Assembly: GCA_022563195.1 (NCBI GenBank)
Contig: JADFNV010000016.1
Span: 1 to 64,000 of the forward strand
Source of the DNA: Pseudomonadota bacterium
GTDB lineage: Bacteria > Pseudomonadota > Gammaproteobacteria > Steroidobacterales > Woeseiaceae
Length of the DNA: 64,000 nt
Direction of reading: 5' to 3'
Shown here piece after piece: positions 44,969 through 56,329 of the stretch. Position 1 is the stretch's first letter. Each line of letters starts with the position of its first letter. Both the position numbers and the translations under genes were made by a program. The notes beneath the pieces are model-generated. The model worked only from the letters and a program-made list of their open reading frames with translations. It was not told where the DNA came from and did no database searches.

Positions 44969-47848
44969 ATGAGCGAATCCCTGAAGGAACAATACGCTTC
45001 GACACCGTTGTTCGGTGCCAATGCCGGCGCCGTTGAAGCAATTTACGAGCGATTCCTCGGTGATCCTGCGTCTGTGCCCGATGGCTGGCGCGACTATTTC
45101 GCGTCGCTTGGTGACGCCGAAACGGAAATCGTCCATTCGACGATTCGCGACGAGTTGCTGGCGGAAGCGCGCAGCCGTCGCCGCGTACGTGGCGGCAAGC
45201 CGTCGGGGAGTCGAGCCGCGGTCTCGTCGCGAGAAAAGCAGGGATTGGTATCGCGGTTAATCCAGACTTACAGTCTGCGCGGCCATCAGATTGCCGACAT
45301 CGATCCGCTTGGACTGATGGAGCGTCCTGTTCCAGGCGTTCTCAAGCTCGGCTACATGGGATTGACCGAGGCTGACATGGACACCGAGTTCTACACGGGC
45401 GGTCTTGAACGCACGGGTCTTGAGCGCATGAAGCTGCGCGACATTCTCGCGCTGTTACGATCAATTTACTGCGGTACGGTGGGTGCCGAATTTGCACATG
45501 TCTCGCGTGCCCGGGAGCGAATCTGGCTACGCAAGCGATTCGAAGTGGGTGTCGCGGCCGATTCCCTGACGAGTGAGGAACGTCTGTGGATACTCGATCA
45601 ATTGACGAGCGCAGAGGGTATTGAGCGGTATCTGCACACGCGCTACGTCGGGCAGAAGCGATTCTCGCTCGAGGGCTGTGAAAGCCTGATTCCCATGCTC
45701 GACGACCTTATCCAGCAGGGTGGTGTGGCGGGCATTCGTGAAATCGTGATCGGCATGGCACACCGCGGTCGCATTAACGTGCTCGTCAACGTGCTTGGCA
45801 AATCGCCCGAAGAGCTTTTCGAGGAATTCGAGGGAAATTATGACGTAGACGAGCTCAGTGGCTCGGGAGATGTCAAATACCACAAGGGTTTCTCGGCGGA
45901 CATGAAGACGGCTGGGGGCAATGTGCATATTGCATTGGCGTTTAATCCGTCGCACCTGGAAATTGTCAATCCCGTGGTCGAGGGATCGGTGCGTGCGCGA
46001 CAGCAACGTCGTGGGGATACCGAGCGCGAAGAAGTACTGCCCGTCCTGTTGCATGGCGATGCATCTTTCTCGGGGCAAGGTGTTGTTACAGAGACATTTC
46101 AGATGTCACAGACCAATGGCTTTCGAACCGGCGGAACCATTCACATCGTTATCAACAATCAAATCGGCTTTACGACAAGTCGGCCATCGGATGCACGCTC
46201 GACCGTCTATTGCAGCGACGTCGCCAAGATGATCGAGGCGCCGGTTTTTCATGTCAATGGCGACGACCCTGAAGCGGCATTGTTCGTCACGCGATTGGCG
46301 TTGCAATATCGCCAGAAATTCAAGAAAGACATCGTCATCGATCTCGTCGGCTACCGCCGCCATGGACACAATGAGGCCGACGAGCCTGCTGCGACACAGC
46401 CGATCATGTACGGTCGGATTCGCAATCACAAAACAACGCGCCAGCTGTATGCTGACAAACTGGTCAGCAAACAACTCATCACAGCAGAGGGAGTTGAAAA
46501 CCTGCAGGAATCCTATCGCGACCGACTTGATCGTGGCGAACCCGTGCCCAGTTCTTCGCTTGGCATGATCGGGGACGAATTCACCGTCGATTGGCGTCCG
46601 TTTCTGGGCGCCAAATGGGATGAGGCCGTCGACACGACGATCAGTCCCGCCACGGTCGCGGAATTGGGTTCATCATTGACGACGATTCCCCCCGACATAA
46701 AAGTGCACGGCCGGGTGCAACGCATAATGGACGAACGAGTGCGCATGGCCGCCGGCGATGCCGACATGGACTGGGGCTTCGCAGAAACGATAGCCTACGC
46801 GTCGCTGATCCGTGACGGCTATGACTGCAGGCTCGTCGGCCAGGATTGCGGTCGTGGGACCTTCTTTCATCGGCATGCCGTACTGCACAACCAACTCAAT
46901 AACCGCGAGTACACACCGCTAAGTCATCTCGTCGATAGACCGGACGCGTTTCGCGTCATTGATTCGCTGTTATCCGAAGAAGCCGTACTCGGTTTCGAAT
47001 ATGGCTACGCGACGACCGAGCCCAACACACTGGTCATCTGGGAAGGGCAGTTTGGTGACTTCGTCAATGGTGCACAGGTTGTCATCGATCAGTTTATTAG
47101 CTCGGGCGATGCGAAATGGGGGCGCTTGTGCGGTCTGACGTTGTTCCTGCCGCATGGATACGAAGGGCAGGGTCCCGAGCACTCGTCTGCACGACTTGAA
47201 CGATTCCTGCAGCTTTGCGCCGAACACAATATGCAGGTTTGCGTGCCATCGACGCCGGCACAGATGTTTCATATGCTCAGGCGCCAGATGCTGCGGTCGT
47301 TCCGCAAACCGCTGATCGTCCTGACACCGAAGAGTTTGTTACGTCACAAAATGTCCGTATCACCACTGACGTCCCTGTCTGCCGGTGAGTTCGAGCTGAT
47401 TATTCCTGATACCGAACAGGTTGATGTCAAGAAAACACGGCGCCTGGTGTTTTGCAGTGGCAAGGTTTACTACGATTTGCACGAGACGCGGCTGGTACGC
47501 GGCGTCGACGACGTTGCGCTAATTCGTATTGAGCAGCTGTATCCGTTTCCGATCGACGCCTATGCGGCACTACTCAAGAAGTACGCGGACGTAGACGATA
47601 TTGTCTGGTGTCAGGAAGAACCGCAAAATCAGGGAGCCTGGTACCAGATTCGGCATCGTCTGCAAAAGCCACTCAAGGATCACCAGCAACTTTATTACGC
47701 CGGCCGTCCGAGCGCTGCAGCACCGGCGGGTGGCATCTATAAAATTCACTTGCAGCAACAGCAGGCACTTGTTGAAGCTGCATTGAACATCGAAATTAAA
47801 GCGAGTAAGTCTGCTAAACCCAGAAACACCAAACGGAAGCCCAAATGA
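44969..47848 (+). CDS. sucA: 2-oxoglutarate dehydrogenase E1 component
   Basis: A 959-residue thiamine-pyrophosphate enzyme that decarboxylates 2-oxoglutarate in the TCA cycle. It has the N-terminal E2-binding peptide ([23 protein letters not shown]), TPP motifs ([46 protein letters not shown]) and the late transketolase-like half ([20 protein letters not shown]). The length fits E. coli SucA. Its stop overlaps the sucB start as ATGA, and lpdA follows, giving the whole complex in one operon. Confidence 0.97.
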   Translation: MSESLKEQYASTPLFGANAGAVEAIYERFLGDPASVPDGWRDYFASLGDAETEIVHSTIRDELLAEARSRRRVRGGKPSGSRAAVSSREKQGLVSRLIQTYSLRGHQIADIDPLGLMERPVPGVLKLGYMGLTEADMDTEFYTGGLERTGLERMKLRDILALLRSIYCGTVGAEFAHVSRARERIWLRKRFEVGVAADSLTSEERLWILDQLTSAEGIERYLHTRYVGQKRFSLEGCESLIPMLDDLIQQGGVAGIREIVIGMAHRGRINVLVNVLGKSPEELFEEFEGNYDVDELSGSGDVKYHKGFSADMKTAGGNVHIALAFNPSHLEIVNPVVEGSVRARQQRRGDTEREEVLPVLLHGDASFSGQGVVTETFQMSQTNGFRTGGTIHIVINNQIGFTTSRPSDARSTVYCSDVAKMIEAPVFHVNGDDPEAALFVTRLALQYRQKFKKDIVIDLVGYRRHGHNEADEPAATQPIMYGRIRNHKTTRQLYADKLVSKQLITAEGVENLQESYRDRLDRGEPVPSSSLGMIGDEFTVDWRPFLGAKWDEAVDTTISPATVAELGSSLTTIPPDIKVHGRVQRIMDERVRMAAGDADMDWGFAETIAYASLIRDGYDCRLVGQDCGRGTFFHRHAVLHNQLNNREYTPLSHLVDRPDAFRVIDSLLSEEAVLGFEYGYATTEPNTLVIWEGQFGDFVNGAQVVIDQFISSGDAKWGRLCGLTLFLPHGYEGQGPEHSSARLERFLQLCAEHNMQVCVPSTPAQMFHMLRRQMLRSFRKPLIVLTPKSLLRHKMSVSPLTSLSAGEFELIIPDTEQVDVKKTRRLVFCSGKVYYDLHETRLVRGVDDVALIRIEQLYPFPIDAYAALLKKYADVDDIVWCQEEPQNQGAWYQIRHRLQKPLKDHQQLYYAGRPSAAAPAGGIYKIHLQQQQALVEAALNIEIKASKSAKPRNTKRKPK

Positions 47849-49065
47849 ATATTGAGATCAAGGTTCCGCAACTACCAGAGTCGGTCAGCGACGCAACGCT
47901 GATCGCCTGGCACAAGAAGGCGGGTGATTCGGTCGAACGTGATGAAAATCTCGTGGATCTGGAAACGGACAAGGTCGTTCTCGAGGTTCCCGCTCCGGCG
48001 ACGGGCATCTTGCAAGAGATCAAGATCAGCGACGGGACGACGGTCGTGGCCGGCGACTTGCTGGCGCTGCTCGAAGAAGGCGAGGTGGCTGCCAATGCTC
48101 CAGCAGTGCCGGCTGCAGAGCCTGATGCGAAGCCGGAGCAACAGCCTGCGGCGCAGAACAAGGGACCTGTGAAGACCAGCCCCGCGGTGCGGCGCCTGCT
48201 CGAAGAGCATGATCTCGACGCAACGATGGTCATCGGGACGGGCAAGGACGGTCGCATAACGAAAGCGGATGTCATGGGCTTTCTCAAATCGGACGATAGC
48301 GGCAACGTGACACCCGGCGATCCTGTTCCCGCCGTAATTGATGGCGGCGAAGTCCTTGCGTTGGAACGTAAGGAACAAAGGGTGCCGATGACGCGTCTGC
48401 GCGCGCGAATCGCAGAGCGTCTGGTCAATGCGCAGCACACGGCGGCAATGTTGACCACATTTAACGAGGTAGACCTGACTGAAGTGATGGCACTGCGCAC
48501 AAAGTATCGCGACTCATTCGAAAAAGAGCATGGCGTGCGCCTCGGATTCATGTCGTTCTTTGCCAAGTCATCTGCGGAAGCGCTGAAGAAATTTCCGGTC
48601 GTCAATGCGTCAGTCGATGGCAATGACATCATCTACCACAACTACTATGACATCGGCATCGCCGTATCCACTGAGCGTGGACTGATGGTGCCCGTGCTTC
48701 GCGATGTTGATCAAATGAGCTTTGCGGAATTTGAAAGCGAGCTCGGGGCCGTGGCCAGGAAGGCGCAGGACGGCACGATAGGCATGGATGAACTTACAGG
48801 TGGCACGTTCACTATAACGAATGGGGGCGTCTTTGGATCGATGATGTCGACCCCGATACTCAACCAGCCGCAAAGCGCAATACTGGGCATGCACGCGATT
48901 CAGAAACGGCCAATGGTCGTCGATGACGAAATTGTCGTGCGCCCAATGATGTACATTGCATTGACGTATGATCACCGCATCGTCGACGGCAAGGACTCTG
49001 TGCAATTTCTCGTAGCGATTAAACAACTGCTCGAGGATCCAAGCCGATTGTTGCTACAGATCTGA
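47845..49065 (+). CDS. sucB: dihydrolipoyl succinyltransferase E2 component
   Basis: A 406-residue E2 of the 2-oxoglutarate dehydrogenase complex. It has one lipoyl domain (residues 2-75, lipoyl-Lys in [14 protein letters not shown]), then an Ala/Pro/Glu linker. The peripheral-subunit-binding region follows ([22 protein letters not shown]) and the catalytic domain with the DHR motif ([16 protein letters not shown]). It carries succinyl from E1 to CoA and forms the core cage. Translation is coupled to sucA by a 4-base overlap. Confidence 0.97.
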   Translation: MNIEIKVPQLPESVSDATLIAWHKKAGDSVERDENLVDLETDKVVLEVPAPATGILQEIKISDGTTVVAGDLLALLEEGEVAANAPAVPAAEPDAKPEQQPAAQNKGPVKTSPAVRRLLEEHDLDATMVIGTGKDGRITKADVMGFLKSDDSGNVTPGDPVPAVIDGGEVLALERKEQRVPMTRLRARIAERLVNAQHTAAMLTTFNEVDLTEVMALRTKYRDSFEKEHGVRLGFMSFFAKSSAEALKKFPVVNASVDGNDIIYHNYYDIGIAVSTERGLMVPVLRDVDQMSFAEFESELGAVARKAQDGTIGMDELTGGTFTITNGGVFGSMMSTPILNQPQSAILGMHAIQKRPMVVDDEIVVRPMMYIALTYDHRIVDGKDSVQFLVAIKQLLEDPSRLLLQI

Positions 49066-49093
49066 TTACGAAGCCAAAAGCATAAGCAGGACA

Positions 49094-50521
49094 ATGAGCA
49101 AGAGTTACGATGTAGTGGTTATCGGCGCGGGACCGGCGGGTTACATCGCTGCAATTCGCGTTGCGCAGCATGGCATGAAGGTTGCGTGTATTGATGAATG
49201 GAAAAACAAAGACGGCAAGAATGCCTTCGGTGGCACCTGCCTGAATGCGGGTTGCATACCTTCAAAAGCGCTGCTCGAGTCCTCGGAGCTGTACCACCGC
49301 GCACAACATGAGTTCAAGAAACACGGCATAAGGACTGGCGATGTCAGTATGGACGTCGCGACCATGCAAAAACGCCGTGCCAGTATTGTACGACAGCTGA
49401 CTGGTGGCATTGCCGGGCTGTTAAAAGCCAACAAGGTTGACGGGCTTGTCGGACACGGACGGTTGCTGGCGGGCAAGAAAGTCGAGTTTACGCCGATCGA
49501 CGGTGGTCCGGAGATCATCGATGCTGACGCTGTCATCCTTGCGCCAGGATCGACGCCGATTGAGCTGTCTATCGCACCATTTGATGGCGATCGCATCGTC
49601 GACTCCTGGGATGCGCTCGAATTTGACGTTGTTCCTCCTCGACTTGGGGTTGTCGGCGCGGGGATCATAGGATTGGAGCTGGGTAGTGTCTGGGCTCGGC
49701 TCGGCGCGACGGTCATCGTGATTGAGGCTATGGACGAATTCCTGTTCATGGCAGACCGCGATGTTGCTGCAGTGGCTGCCAGAGAATTCGAGAAACAGGG
49801 CCTGGACATTCGCCTGGGCGCGAAGCTGACAGCAGCCAGGGTCAGCAAGACTGCAGTCATCGCAGACTACGACGGTGCTGACGGACCGCAGTCCATTGAA
49901 GTCGACAAGCTGATCGTTGCCGTCGGGCGCAGACCCTTTACCGATGGTTTGGTTGCCAGTGACTCGGGAATACAGTTTGACGAGAATGGCTTTATTGCGG
50001 TGGACGACGAGTGCCGGACGCGCGTTAAAGGCGTATTTGCAATTGGCGACTGTGTGCGCGGACCGATGCTCGCTCATAAGGGATCGGAAGAGGGCGTCAT
50101 GGCGGCCGACCTCATCGCTGGCGAGACATCTGGCGTCAACTACAACGTCGTGCCCTCTGTAATTTACACGGCGCCCGAAATTGCCTGGGTCGGTTTGAAT
50201 GAAGAGCAGGTCAAAGAAAGCGGCCGCCCATACAAGACTGGCTCGTTTCCGTTCGCCGCAAGCGGACGGGCCAAAGCCATGGAACAGACGAGTGGTATGG
50301 TCAAGATTATTGCCGCGACCGATGACGACGAGATTCTTGGCGTACATATCATCGGGCCAATGGCCGGTGAACTGATCTCTGAAGCAGTGCTCGCCATGGA
50401 GTTCTCGGCGAGTACCGAGGACATCCAGCGCACGATCCATGCTCATCCCAGTCTTGCCGAGGCCGTTCACGAGGCGGCGCTCGCCGTCGACAATCGGGCG
50501 TTAAACTTCATCAATCGTTAG
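49094..50521 (+). CDS. lpdA: dihydrolipoyl dehydrogenase E3
   Basis: A 475-residue flavoprotein that reoxidises the lipoyl groups with NAD. The redox disulfide is in GGTCLNAGCIPSKALLESS. The FAD fold (VVIGAGPAGYIAAIRVAQHG), the NAD fold (LGVVGAGIIGLELGSVWARLG) and the closing His/Glu pair (HAHPSLAEAVHEA) are complete. It sits 28 bases after sucB. The AGCS symporter gene is on the other strand downstream. Confidence 0.96.
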   Translation: MSKSYDVVVIGAGPAGYIAAIRVAQHGMKVACIDEWKNKDGKNAFGGTCLNAGCIPSKALLESSELYHRAQHEFKKHGIRTGDVSMDVATMQKRRASIVRQLTGGIAGLLKANKVDGLVGHGRLLAGKKVEFTPIDGGPEIIDADAVILAPGSTPIELSIAPFDGDRIVDSWDALEFDVVPPRLGVVGAGIIGLELGSVWARLGATVIVIEAMDEFLFMADRDVAAVAAREFEKQGLDIRLGAKLTAARVSKTAVIADYDGADGPQSIEVDKLIVAVGRRPFTDGLVASDSGIQFDENGFIAVDDECRTRVKGVFAIGDCVRGPMLAHKGSEEGVMAADLIAGETSGVNYNVVPSVIYTAPEIAWVGLNEEQVKESGRPYKTGSFPFAASGRAKAMEQTSGMVKIIAATDDDEILGVHIIGPMAGELISEAVLAMEFSASTEDIQRTIHAHPSLAEAVHEAALAVDNRALNFINR

Positions 50522-50529
50522 CAAATGGC

Positions 50530-50620
50530 ACCAGCCTGTTGGAGCCTGCTGTTGGAGCCCGCTCCCGTCAAGCGGGATCGAGACATGCGGGCGATTCCCC
50601 GGTCGCGGGCGCTAATCGCC
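50530..50620. repeat. REP-like palindromic text after lpdA
   Basis: TGTTGGAGCC is repeated at 50538 and 50551. CCCGCT (50558-50563) pairs with AGCGGG (50571-50576), then CATGCGGGCGATTCCCC and GGTCGCGGGCGC follow. This looks like a REP palindrome remnant of the type common between genes in Pseudomonas-like bacteria, and it may also help end the lpdA transcript. No T-run is present. Confidence 0.35.
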
Positions 50621-52093
50621 GTTGCGTTTGGTCCAGAAGTCGGCGTTCTTGATGCCCAGCGCCTCGGGATCGAAGCTGTACTCTGTTACACCGGCCTTGC
50701 GCTGTGCTTCGTAGTCTTTGAGCGCCTTGATCGCAGGCCGGCTCATGAAGAACAGGATTAGAATAGCAATGATATTGAGCCACGCCATCAGGCCGACGCC
50801 GATATCACCGAGTCCCCAGGCAAGATCCGCCGTACGAACTGTACCGTAGAAAACCGATCCCATTAATACGAACTTGAGAATTGTCAGCTCACCCGGAAAC
50901 CTGAACGTGCGCCGAATGTAGGCGACGTTGGTTTCGGCGATATAGTAGTAAGCGAGTAGTGTTGTGAACGCGAAAAAGAACAGCGCGATCGCGACGAATG
51001 TCTTGCCGAATCCGCCCATGACACTTTCGAGTGCCAATTGCGTAAATGCCGGGCTGTTGGCCTGAATGTCTGACGCAAGCAAGCCTCCGCTTACGGCCGC
51101 CTCGACCCCGGTTACGTAGTATTGATTGGTGATCAGGATCATAAAGGCCGTGGCAGAGCAGACAAACAAGGTATCGATGTAAACTGAGAACGCCTGCACG
51201 AGACCTTGTTGCGCAGGGTGTTGCACTTCGGCAGCGGCGGCCGCATGCGGGCCGCTGCCCTGACCGGCTTCATTCGAATAGACGCCGCGTTTAACGCCCC
51301 AGCCGATCGCGGCACCCATTCCCGCCATCGGAGTGAATGCGTCCGTGACGATCATCGCAAGGATTCCCGGAAGGTCTGAAATGTGCATCGCTACGACAAC
51401 GATGGCCATGACGATGTAGCCCAGTGCCATTACGGGCACGACGACCTGCGTGAAATGTGCGATGCGTTTTACGCCACCGAAGATGATGATGCCGAGAATT
51501 GCGACGATAATGACGGCAGCCATGAGTTTCGTGTAGCTGATCGTGCCAAAAAATGTGTCAACTGTGTTTTGACCGCCAAATGCGAGTTCTGCAGCATTGC
51601 CGATGCTATTGGACTGCACTCCGGGCAGCAAAACGCCGACCGCGATAATCGTCGTGATTGCGAAAATCCACGCATACCACTTCTGGCCCATCGCCTTTTC
51701 AATGTAGTAGGCCGGTCCGCCACGAAACTGGCCTTCGTCTTCCTCTTTGTATATCTGGCCAAGCGTCGATTCGATGTAAGCGGTGGACGCGCCGAGAAAC
51801 GCTACGACCCACATCCAGAAAACAGCGCCGGGACCACCGAATCCGATTGCTGCCGCAACACCCGCGATATTGCCGGTACCGACGCGTCCGGAAAGCGACA
51901 CAGCCAATGCCTGAAAGGAGGAAATACCCCGTTCTGACTCTTTGCTCGAGAAAAGCAGGCGAATCATTTCGCGAAACAGGCGCACCTGGACAAAACGAGT
52001 CATTACCGAAAAGAACAGGCCGGTACCAAGGCACAGGAAGATCAATGCCTGGCTCCACACGATGCCATTTAAAGTATTAACCATTTCCTGCAT
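50612..52093 (-). CDS. alanine/glycine:cation symporter (AGCS family)
   Basis: Start at ATG 52093, with AGAGGAACC upstream, giving 493 residues. The track start at 52180 adds 29 residues without a site. It is a sodium- or proton-driven amino acid carrier with eleven or so hydrophobic segments: VNTLNGIVWSQALIFLCLGTGLFFSV, the AGCS signature AVSLSGRVGTGNIAGVAAAIGFGGPGAVFWMW, and GVKRGVYSNEAGQGSGPHAAAAA. It imports alanine, glycine or similar. It is convergent with lpdA and shows no operon partner. Confidence 0.93.
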   Translation of the reverse strand: MQEMVNTLNGIVWSQALIFLCLGTGLFFSVMTRFVQVRLFREMIRLLFSSKESERGISSFQALAVSLSGRVGTGNIAGVAAAIGFGGPGAVFWMWVVAFLGASTAYIESTLGQIYKEEDEGQFRGGPAYYIEKAMGQKWYAWIFAITTIIAVGVLLPGVQSNSIGNAAELAFGGQNTVDTFFGTISYTKLMAAVIIVAILGIIIFGGVKRIAHFTQVVVPVMALGYIVMAIVVVAMHISDLPGILAMIVTDAFTPMAGMGAAIGWGVKRGVYSNEAGQGSGPHAAAAAEVQHPAQQGLVQAFSVYIDTLFVCSATAFMILITNQYYVTGVEAAVSGGLLASDIQANSPAFTQLALESVMGGFGKTFVAIALFFFAFTTLLAYYYIAETNVAYIRRTFRFPGELTILKFVLMGSVFYGTVRTADLAWGLGDIGVGLMAWLNIIAILILFFMSRPAIKALKDYEAQRKAGVTEYSFDPEALGIKNADFWTKRNGD

Positions 52094-52219
52094 GCCGGTT
52101 CCTCTTATTGTTCTCGGCGCTGGGCCACTCGGATAGTAACTGAAAATTATGACCGAGGGTCCACGCATATGGGGATTCACAAGACTGTAGATTGACAGGT
52201 GCGCAAAGTGAACGCGTGT

Positions 52220-54352
52220 TCAGGCTTTGCGTTTGACTAATACAATATTTGGTATTTGCTCGAGTCGAGTGATCGCTGAACTCAAACTTGGCAAATCCCG
52301 AATTTTAATACTGATATCCATGACTGTTTGCAGTGTTTTCTTGTCGGTGTGCGTCGTCAATTCGGTAATGCTGGCTTTCTCGTCCGCGAGCACCGTAGTG
52401 ATGTCGCGCAGCAGTCCGGTGCGATCAAATGCGCGCAGAGTGAGATCGACAGGGTAGGTTGCCGATTCGGATCTACCCCAGCTGACCTCGATAATGCGTT
52501 CGGGATGCCGTTGGTTCAGCCCAAGAAAGTTGCGGCAGTCCTGTCGATGAATGCTTACGCCACGGCCCTGTGTGACGTAACCGACAACAGGCTCCGGTGG
52601 CACAGGCCGGCAGCAACGCGCGAAGTTTGACATCAGGTCACCGATGCCGCTGATGGCGACGGCGTTGATCGCGGTTTCGCGACGACGTCGTGTGCGCTTT
52701 GGGCGAATCTTGTCGGGAAGCTCGGTGCCTCGCAGTTGTTGTAGCGCCGTTGCGATCGATGCGGACGTCAAGTCCCCAGCGCCGAGCAAGACATATAAGG
52801 CTTCGGTATTTTTTTGTTTTAATTGTCTTGCGATGTCATCTGTCGCCACATTTCGAATATTGAGCCGTGCCAGTTCCCGTTCGAGGATTTCCCGTCCTTG
52901 ACGCTGATGTTGGTCACGATCTTGCTGGCGAAACCAGTTGCGGACTTTTGCGCGAGCACGCGCGCCCGCAAGGAAACCGAGCTTTGGACTCAGCCAATCG
53001 CGACTCGGTTGAGATTGGCTGCCCGTAATGATCTCGATCTGATCGCCGTTTTGAACTTTGTAGGTCAACGGCACGATTCGCCCATTGACCTTGGCACCGC
53101 GACAACGGTGACCTACCTGGGTGTGTACGTGGTAGGCGAAATCCAGTGGTGTTGCCTTCGCAGGTAACTCGACGACGTCGCCTTTCGGGCTAACGGCGTA
53201 GATGCGATCCTCGAACATGTCATCGCGAAACTGAGCAAGCAAGTCCTCGCCATCGGCCGCAGGATCGAGCAGTTGCCGCAAAAATCGAATCTTATGATCG
53301 AAAGCCGCTGTAGACCCGCCGCCTTCTTTGTATCGCCAATGTGCGGCGACTCCAAGTTCGGCCTGTCGGTGCATGTCGTGTGAGCGTATCTGCACTTCCA
53401 CCGTTTTGCCCTGCGGACCGACAACCGCCGTATGCAATGATTGGTAGTCGTTGTCCTTGGGGTTCGCGATGTAGTCGTCAAATTCGCCAGGCAGGTATGA
53501 CCACAGGTTGTGCACGCTCCCTAGCGCTGCGTAGCAATCTTTGACGTCGCTGACGAGGATGCGCACTGCACGAATATCATAAAGTGAATTCAGACCACGG
53601 TCGGTACGCTGCATCTTCCGCCAGATGCTGTAGATATGTTTCGGTCGCCCTGTGATTTTGGCCTGTATCCCCTGCTTGTCGAGTTCGGCGTGCAATACCG
53701 ATTTAACGTTCTCGATGTATTCCTCCCGTTCGACGCGTTTTTCCTTCAGGGCTTTGGCAATATTTTTGTATGTTTCCGGATCGAGATAGCGAAGAGACAG
53801 ATCCTCAAGTTCCCACTTGAGTTGCCCTACGCCGAGACGGTTCGCGAGCGCCGCGTAGATCTCCCGTGTTTCGATCGCGAGTGCTTTTTGTTCCTGTCGT
53901 GGCGATTTCTTGGCGCGGCGGAGGCGATACAGTTGTTCGGCGACGCGAATGAGTACGAGCCGCGCATCGGCAACAACCGCGAGCAGCATCTTGCGCAGCG
54001 CCTCGGATTGCTCAACGGCGAGAGCCTCACCTGGCTGCCACTCGGCGGGCAATGTGAATCGACCGAGTTGAACCAGATCGATAATAATTCGAGAAAGATC
54101 ACTTAACTTACTGTTATTTAATAATTTAATATCCAAGGCACGATCTCGTACCAGTGGGTATATGAGGACTGCCGCGATCAGCTTGGGCGACAATCCCAAC
54201 AAATCAACAATGGCTGCAATCTCACGACCTTCTCTGATTGCGGCGGTCGTGGCCGCATTGCCAGGCAATGTGTCGAGATACTGCCTCGTTGTGGCGACAA
54301 GGTCTGCCTGATCCACGCTGTCCGCGGGATTTTCCTGATTCGAAAGCGACAT
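52220..54352 (-). CDS. relA: GTP pyrophosphokinase RelA
   Basis: A 710-residue RSH protein that makes (p)ppGpp on stalled ribosomes. The N-terminal HD-like region lacks the HDxxED residues (AIVDLLGLSPKLIAAVLIYP at the place where SpoT has them), so hydrolysis is unlikely, as in RelA. The synthetase is complete (LYDIRAVRILVSDVKDCYAALGSVH, FDDYIANPKDNDYQSLHTAVVGP). TGS (KGDVVELPAKATPLDFAYHVHTQVGHRC), a zinc-finger-like CC motif (MSNFARCCRPVPPEPVVGY) and a C-terminal ACT domain follow. It is divergent from yebC. Confidence 0.93.
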   Translation of the reverse strand: MSLSNQENPADSVDQADLVATTRQYLDTLPGNAATTAAIREGREIAAIVDLLGLSPKLIAAVLIYPLVRDRALDIKLLNNSKLSDLSRIIIDLVQLGRFTLPAEWQPGEALAVEQSEALRKMLLAVVADARLVLIRVAEQLYRLRRAKKSPRQEQKALAIETREIYAALANRLGVGQLKWELEDLSLRYLDPETYKNIAKALKEKRVEREEYIENVKSVLHAELDKQGIQAKITGRPKHIYSIWRKMQRTDRGLNSLYDIRAVRILVSDVKDCYAALGSVHNLWSYLPGEFDDYIANPKDNDYQSLHTAVVGPQGKTVEVQIRSHDMHRQAELGVAAHWRYKEGGGSTAAFDHKIRFLRQLLDPAADGEDLLAQFRDDMFEDRIYAVSPKGDVVELPAKATPLDFAYHVHTQVGHRCRGAKVNGRIVPLTYKVQNGDQIEIITGSQSQPSRDWLSPKLGFLAGARARAKVRNWFRQQDRDQHQRQGREILERELARLNIRNVATDDIARQLKQKNTEALYVLLGAGDLTSASIATALQQLRGTELPDKIRPKRTRRRRETAINAVAISGIGDLMSNFARCCRPVPPEPVVGYVTQGRGVSIHRQDCRNFLGLNQRHPERIIEVSWGRSESATYPVDLTLRAFDRTGLLRDITTVLADEKASITELTTHTDKKTLQTVMDISIKIRDLPSLSSAITRLEQIPNIVLVKRKA

Positions 54353-54416
54353 TTCGCGCTACTTCAATGCATAGTCCGGGCTAGCAATAACCGCTATCAT
54401 ACGCGCAGATTTTGGC

Positions 54417-54430
54417 CTGGGCCGGCCCAG
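54417..54430. promoter_or_regulatory. 14-bp perfect palindrome between relA and yebC
   Basis: CTGGGCCGGCCCAG reads the same on both strands. It lies in the 103-base gap between two divergent genes, about 26 bases before yebC, and is followed by TTTTG. As neither gene ends here it is not a terminator. An operator is possible but chance in GC-rich text is not excluded. Confidence 0.4.
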
Positions 54431-54455
54431 TTTTGTGTGGGCGAAGCAATAAATC

Positions 54456-55199
54456 ATGGCAGGACACAGTAAATGGGCGAACATTCAACACCGCAAGGGC
54501 GCCCAGGATAAAAAACGCGGCAAGCTGTTTACGAAGCTGATTCGCGAAATCACGGTAGCTGCACGCATGGGCGGCGGGGAAATCGGTGCCAACCCGCGCC
54601 TGCGACTCGCGGTCGATAAAGCCAAAACGCAAAGCATGCCGAAAGACAATATCGAGCGTGCAATCAAACGCGGTTCAGGTGATCTCGATGGCGTTGAATA
54701 CCAGGAGTTACGGTACGAGGGCTATGGGCCGGGAGGCACCGCCGTGATGGTCGATTGTCTGACCGATAATCGTAACCGGACCGTGGCTGACGTTCGGCAC
54801 GCTTTTTCCAAGTTCGGTGGCAATCTCGGTGCCGACGGTTCCGTGAATTACCTCTTCAATCATGTCGGGCAACTGCTGTTTGCGGCCGGTAGCGATGAAG
54901 ACAAGATCATGGTTGCGGCGATCGAGGCCGGTGCCGAGGACGTCATCGTTGATGCCGATCAGTCGATTGAAGTCCTGACTGAACCGGGCGAGTTTGAGGA
55001 CGTCAGGGACAAGATGCTCGAGCTCGGCCTCGAGCCGGAGTCTGCACAACTGACCATGCGTGCATCGACGAGTTCGCAGCTCGACAGCAAAGAGGCAGCG
55101 TCGATGATTAAAATGCTTGAAATGCTCGAAGATATTGACGATGTGCAGCAGGTCTATAGCAATGCTGATATATCTGACGACGTACTGAAGCAACTCTGA
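54456..55199 (+). CDS. yebC: YebC/PmpR family regulator
   Basis: A 247-residue protein with the family opening [36 protein letters not shown], and [21 protein letters not shown] in the middle. YebC proteins were long called transcriptional regulators, and recent work on relatives links them to translation of proline-rich stretches. The place directly before ruvCAB is usual in many proteobacteria. Its stop is 15 bases before ruvC. Confidence 0.95.
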   Translation: MAGHSKWANIQHRKGAQDKKRGKLFTKLIREITVAARMGGGEIGANPRLRLAVDKAKTQSMPKDNIERAIKRGSGDLDGVEYQELRYEGYGPGGTAVMVDCLTDNRNRTVADVRHAFSKFGGNLGADGSVNYLFNHVGQLLFAAGSDEDKIMVAAIEAGAEDVIVDADQSIEVLTEPGEFEDVRDKMLELGLEPESAQLTMRASTSSQLDSKEAASMIKMLEMLEDIDDVQQVYSNADISDDVLKQL

Positions 55200-55214
55200 G
55201 GCAGCGATTGACCG

Positions 55215-55742
55215 ATGACTGTGACCAACAAGCAACGCATACTTGGCATCGATCCCGGCTCCCGAATAACGGGCTTTGGCGTGCTCGACTTTGATGGCGA
55301 TCGGCCGACCTATGTCGCGAGCGGTACGGTCAGGAGCCCTGACGGGACGTTCGCCGATCGCCTCAAGAAAATTTATGTCTCAGTCGGCGAAATCGTGCAA
55401 CAGTACCAACCCGATATTGTGGCGATTGAGACGGTCTTTATGGCGCGTAATGCGGGCAGTGCGTTAAAACTTGGCCACGCCAGATCGGCTGCGATTTGTG
55501 CGACGTTCGCATTTGACGTCGACGTATTCGAGTATGCGCCGCGCGAAATCAAGCAGGCCGTTGTCGGCACGGGAGCCGCTAGCAAGGAGCAGGTTCAGCA
55601 TATGGTCGTCGCACTTCTGCATCTTGATGGCGTGCCGTCGTCTGATGCGGCCGATGCTCTTGCCGCGGCACTATGTCACGGCCATCAACGTGCCCTGAAA
55701 TTAAGGCTGGATGATAGTTTGACCATGGTGAGTTTGCGATGA
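55215..55742 (+). CDS. ruvC: Holliday junction endonuclease RuvC
   Basis: A 175-residue resolvase. The catalytic acidic residues are in LGIDPGSRITGFGV, DIVAIETVFMARN and SSDAADALAAALCH. It cuts Holliday junctions as a dimer, working with RuvAB. The last bases overlap the ruvA start by ATGA, so the two are translationally coupled. Confidence 0.97.
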   Translation: MTVTNKQRILGIDPGSRITGFGVLDFDGDRPTYVASGTVRSPDGTFADRLKKIYVSVGEIVQQYQPDIVAIETVFMARNAGSALKLGHARSAAICATFAFDVDVFEYAPREIKQAVVGTGAASKEQVQHMVVALLHLDGVPSSDAADALAAALCHGHQRALKLRLDDSLTMVSLR

Positions 55743-56326
55743 TCGGTTCTCTACGCGGCCGATTGGAATCGAAACAGGCGCCGCGAATCGTCGTCGAATG
55801 CCAGGGAGTGGGCTACGAAATCGAAACACCGATGTCGACATTTCTTGAGTTGCCGACGATTGGCGCAGAACTGTTTCTGTATACGCATATGCTGGTTCGC
55901 GAGGACGCGCAAATTCTTTACGGATTTGTGACGGATCTTGAACGCAGCCTGTTTCGCACGCTGCTGCGCATTTCCGGCGTTGGCGCTAAGATGGGACTGG
56001 CTATTCTCTCGGCGATGAGCGTTGGTGATTTCCAACGTTGCATTAAGTACGAGGATGCGGCGATGCTGGTCAAGATTCCCGGCGTTGGCAAAAAAACGGC
56101 CGAGCGCCTGATCATCGAGATGCGCGACAAAATCGATCACACTCAGGCTGCAGCGGGTACCGCGAAAATTTCACTACAGGCCAACCCACGGAGCGAGGCT
56201 GTCGAAGCCTTGATCGCGCTAGGCTACAAGGCTCAAGAGGTTAACAGCTTGATAGGCAGATTGGACATTGATGACAAGTCGGCTGAGGACATCATTCGGC
56301 TTGCACTTCGGCAAGTGGCGCAATAG
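55739..56326 (+). CDS. ruvA: Holliday junction DNA helicase subunit RuvA
   Basis: A 195-residue DNA-binding subunit: an OB fold at the start (MIGSLRGRLESKQAPRIVVECQGVGYEIETP), two helix-hairpin-helix motifs (LLRISGVGAKMGLAILS, LVKIPGVGKKTAERLIIEM) and the C-terminal RuvB-contacting domain (NPRSEAVEALIALGYKAQEV). The order ruvC-ruvA-ruvB and the 3-base gap to ruvB show one operon. Confidence 0.97.
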   Translation: MIGSLRGRLESKQAPRIVVECQGVGYEIETPMSTFLELPTIGAELFLYTHMLVREDAQILYGFVTDLERSLFRTLLRISGVGAKMGLAILSAMSVGDFQRCIKYEDAAMLVKIPGVGKKTAERLIIEMRDKIDHTQAAAGTAKISLQANPRSEAVEALIALGYKAQEVNSLIGRLDIDDKSAEDIIRLALRQVAQ

Positions 56327-56329
56327 GCA

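Noticed and set aside
52220-54352. Bifunctional SpoT for this RSH gene
   Set aside because: The HDxxED residues are absent in the N-terminal part, so RelA fits better.
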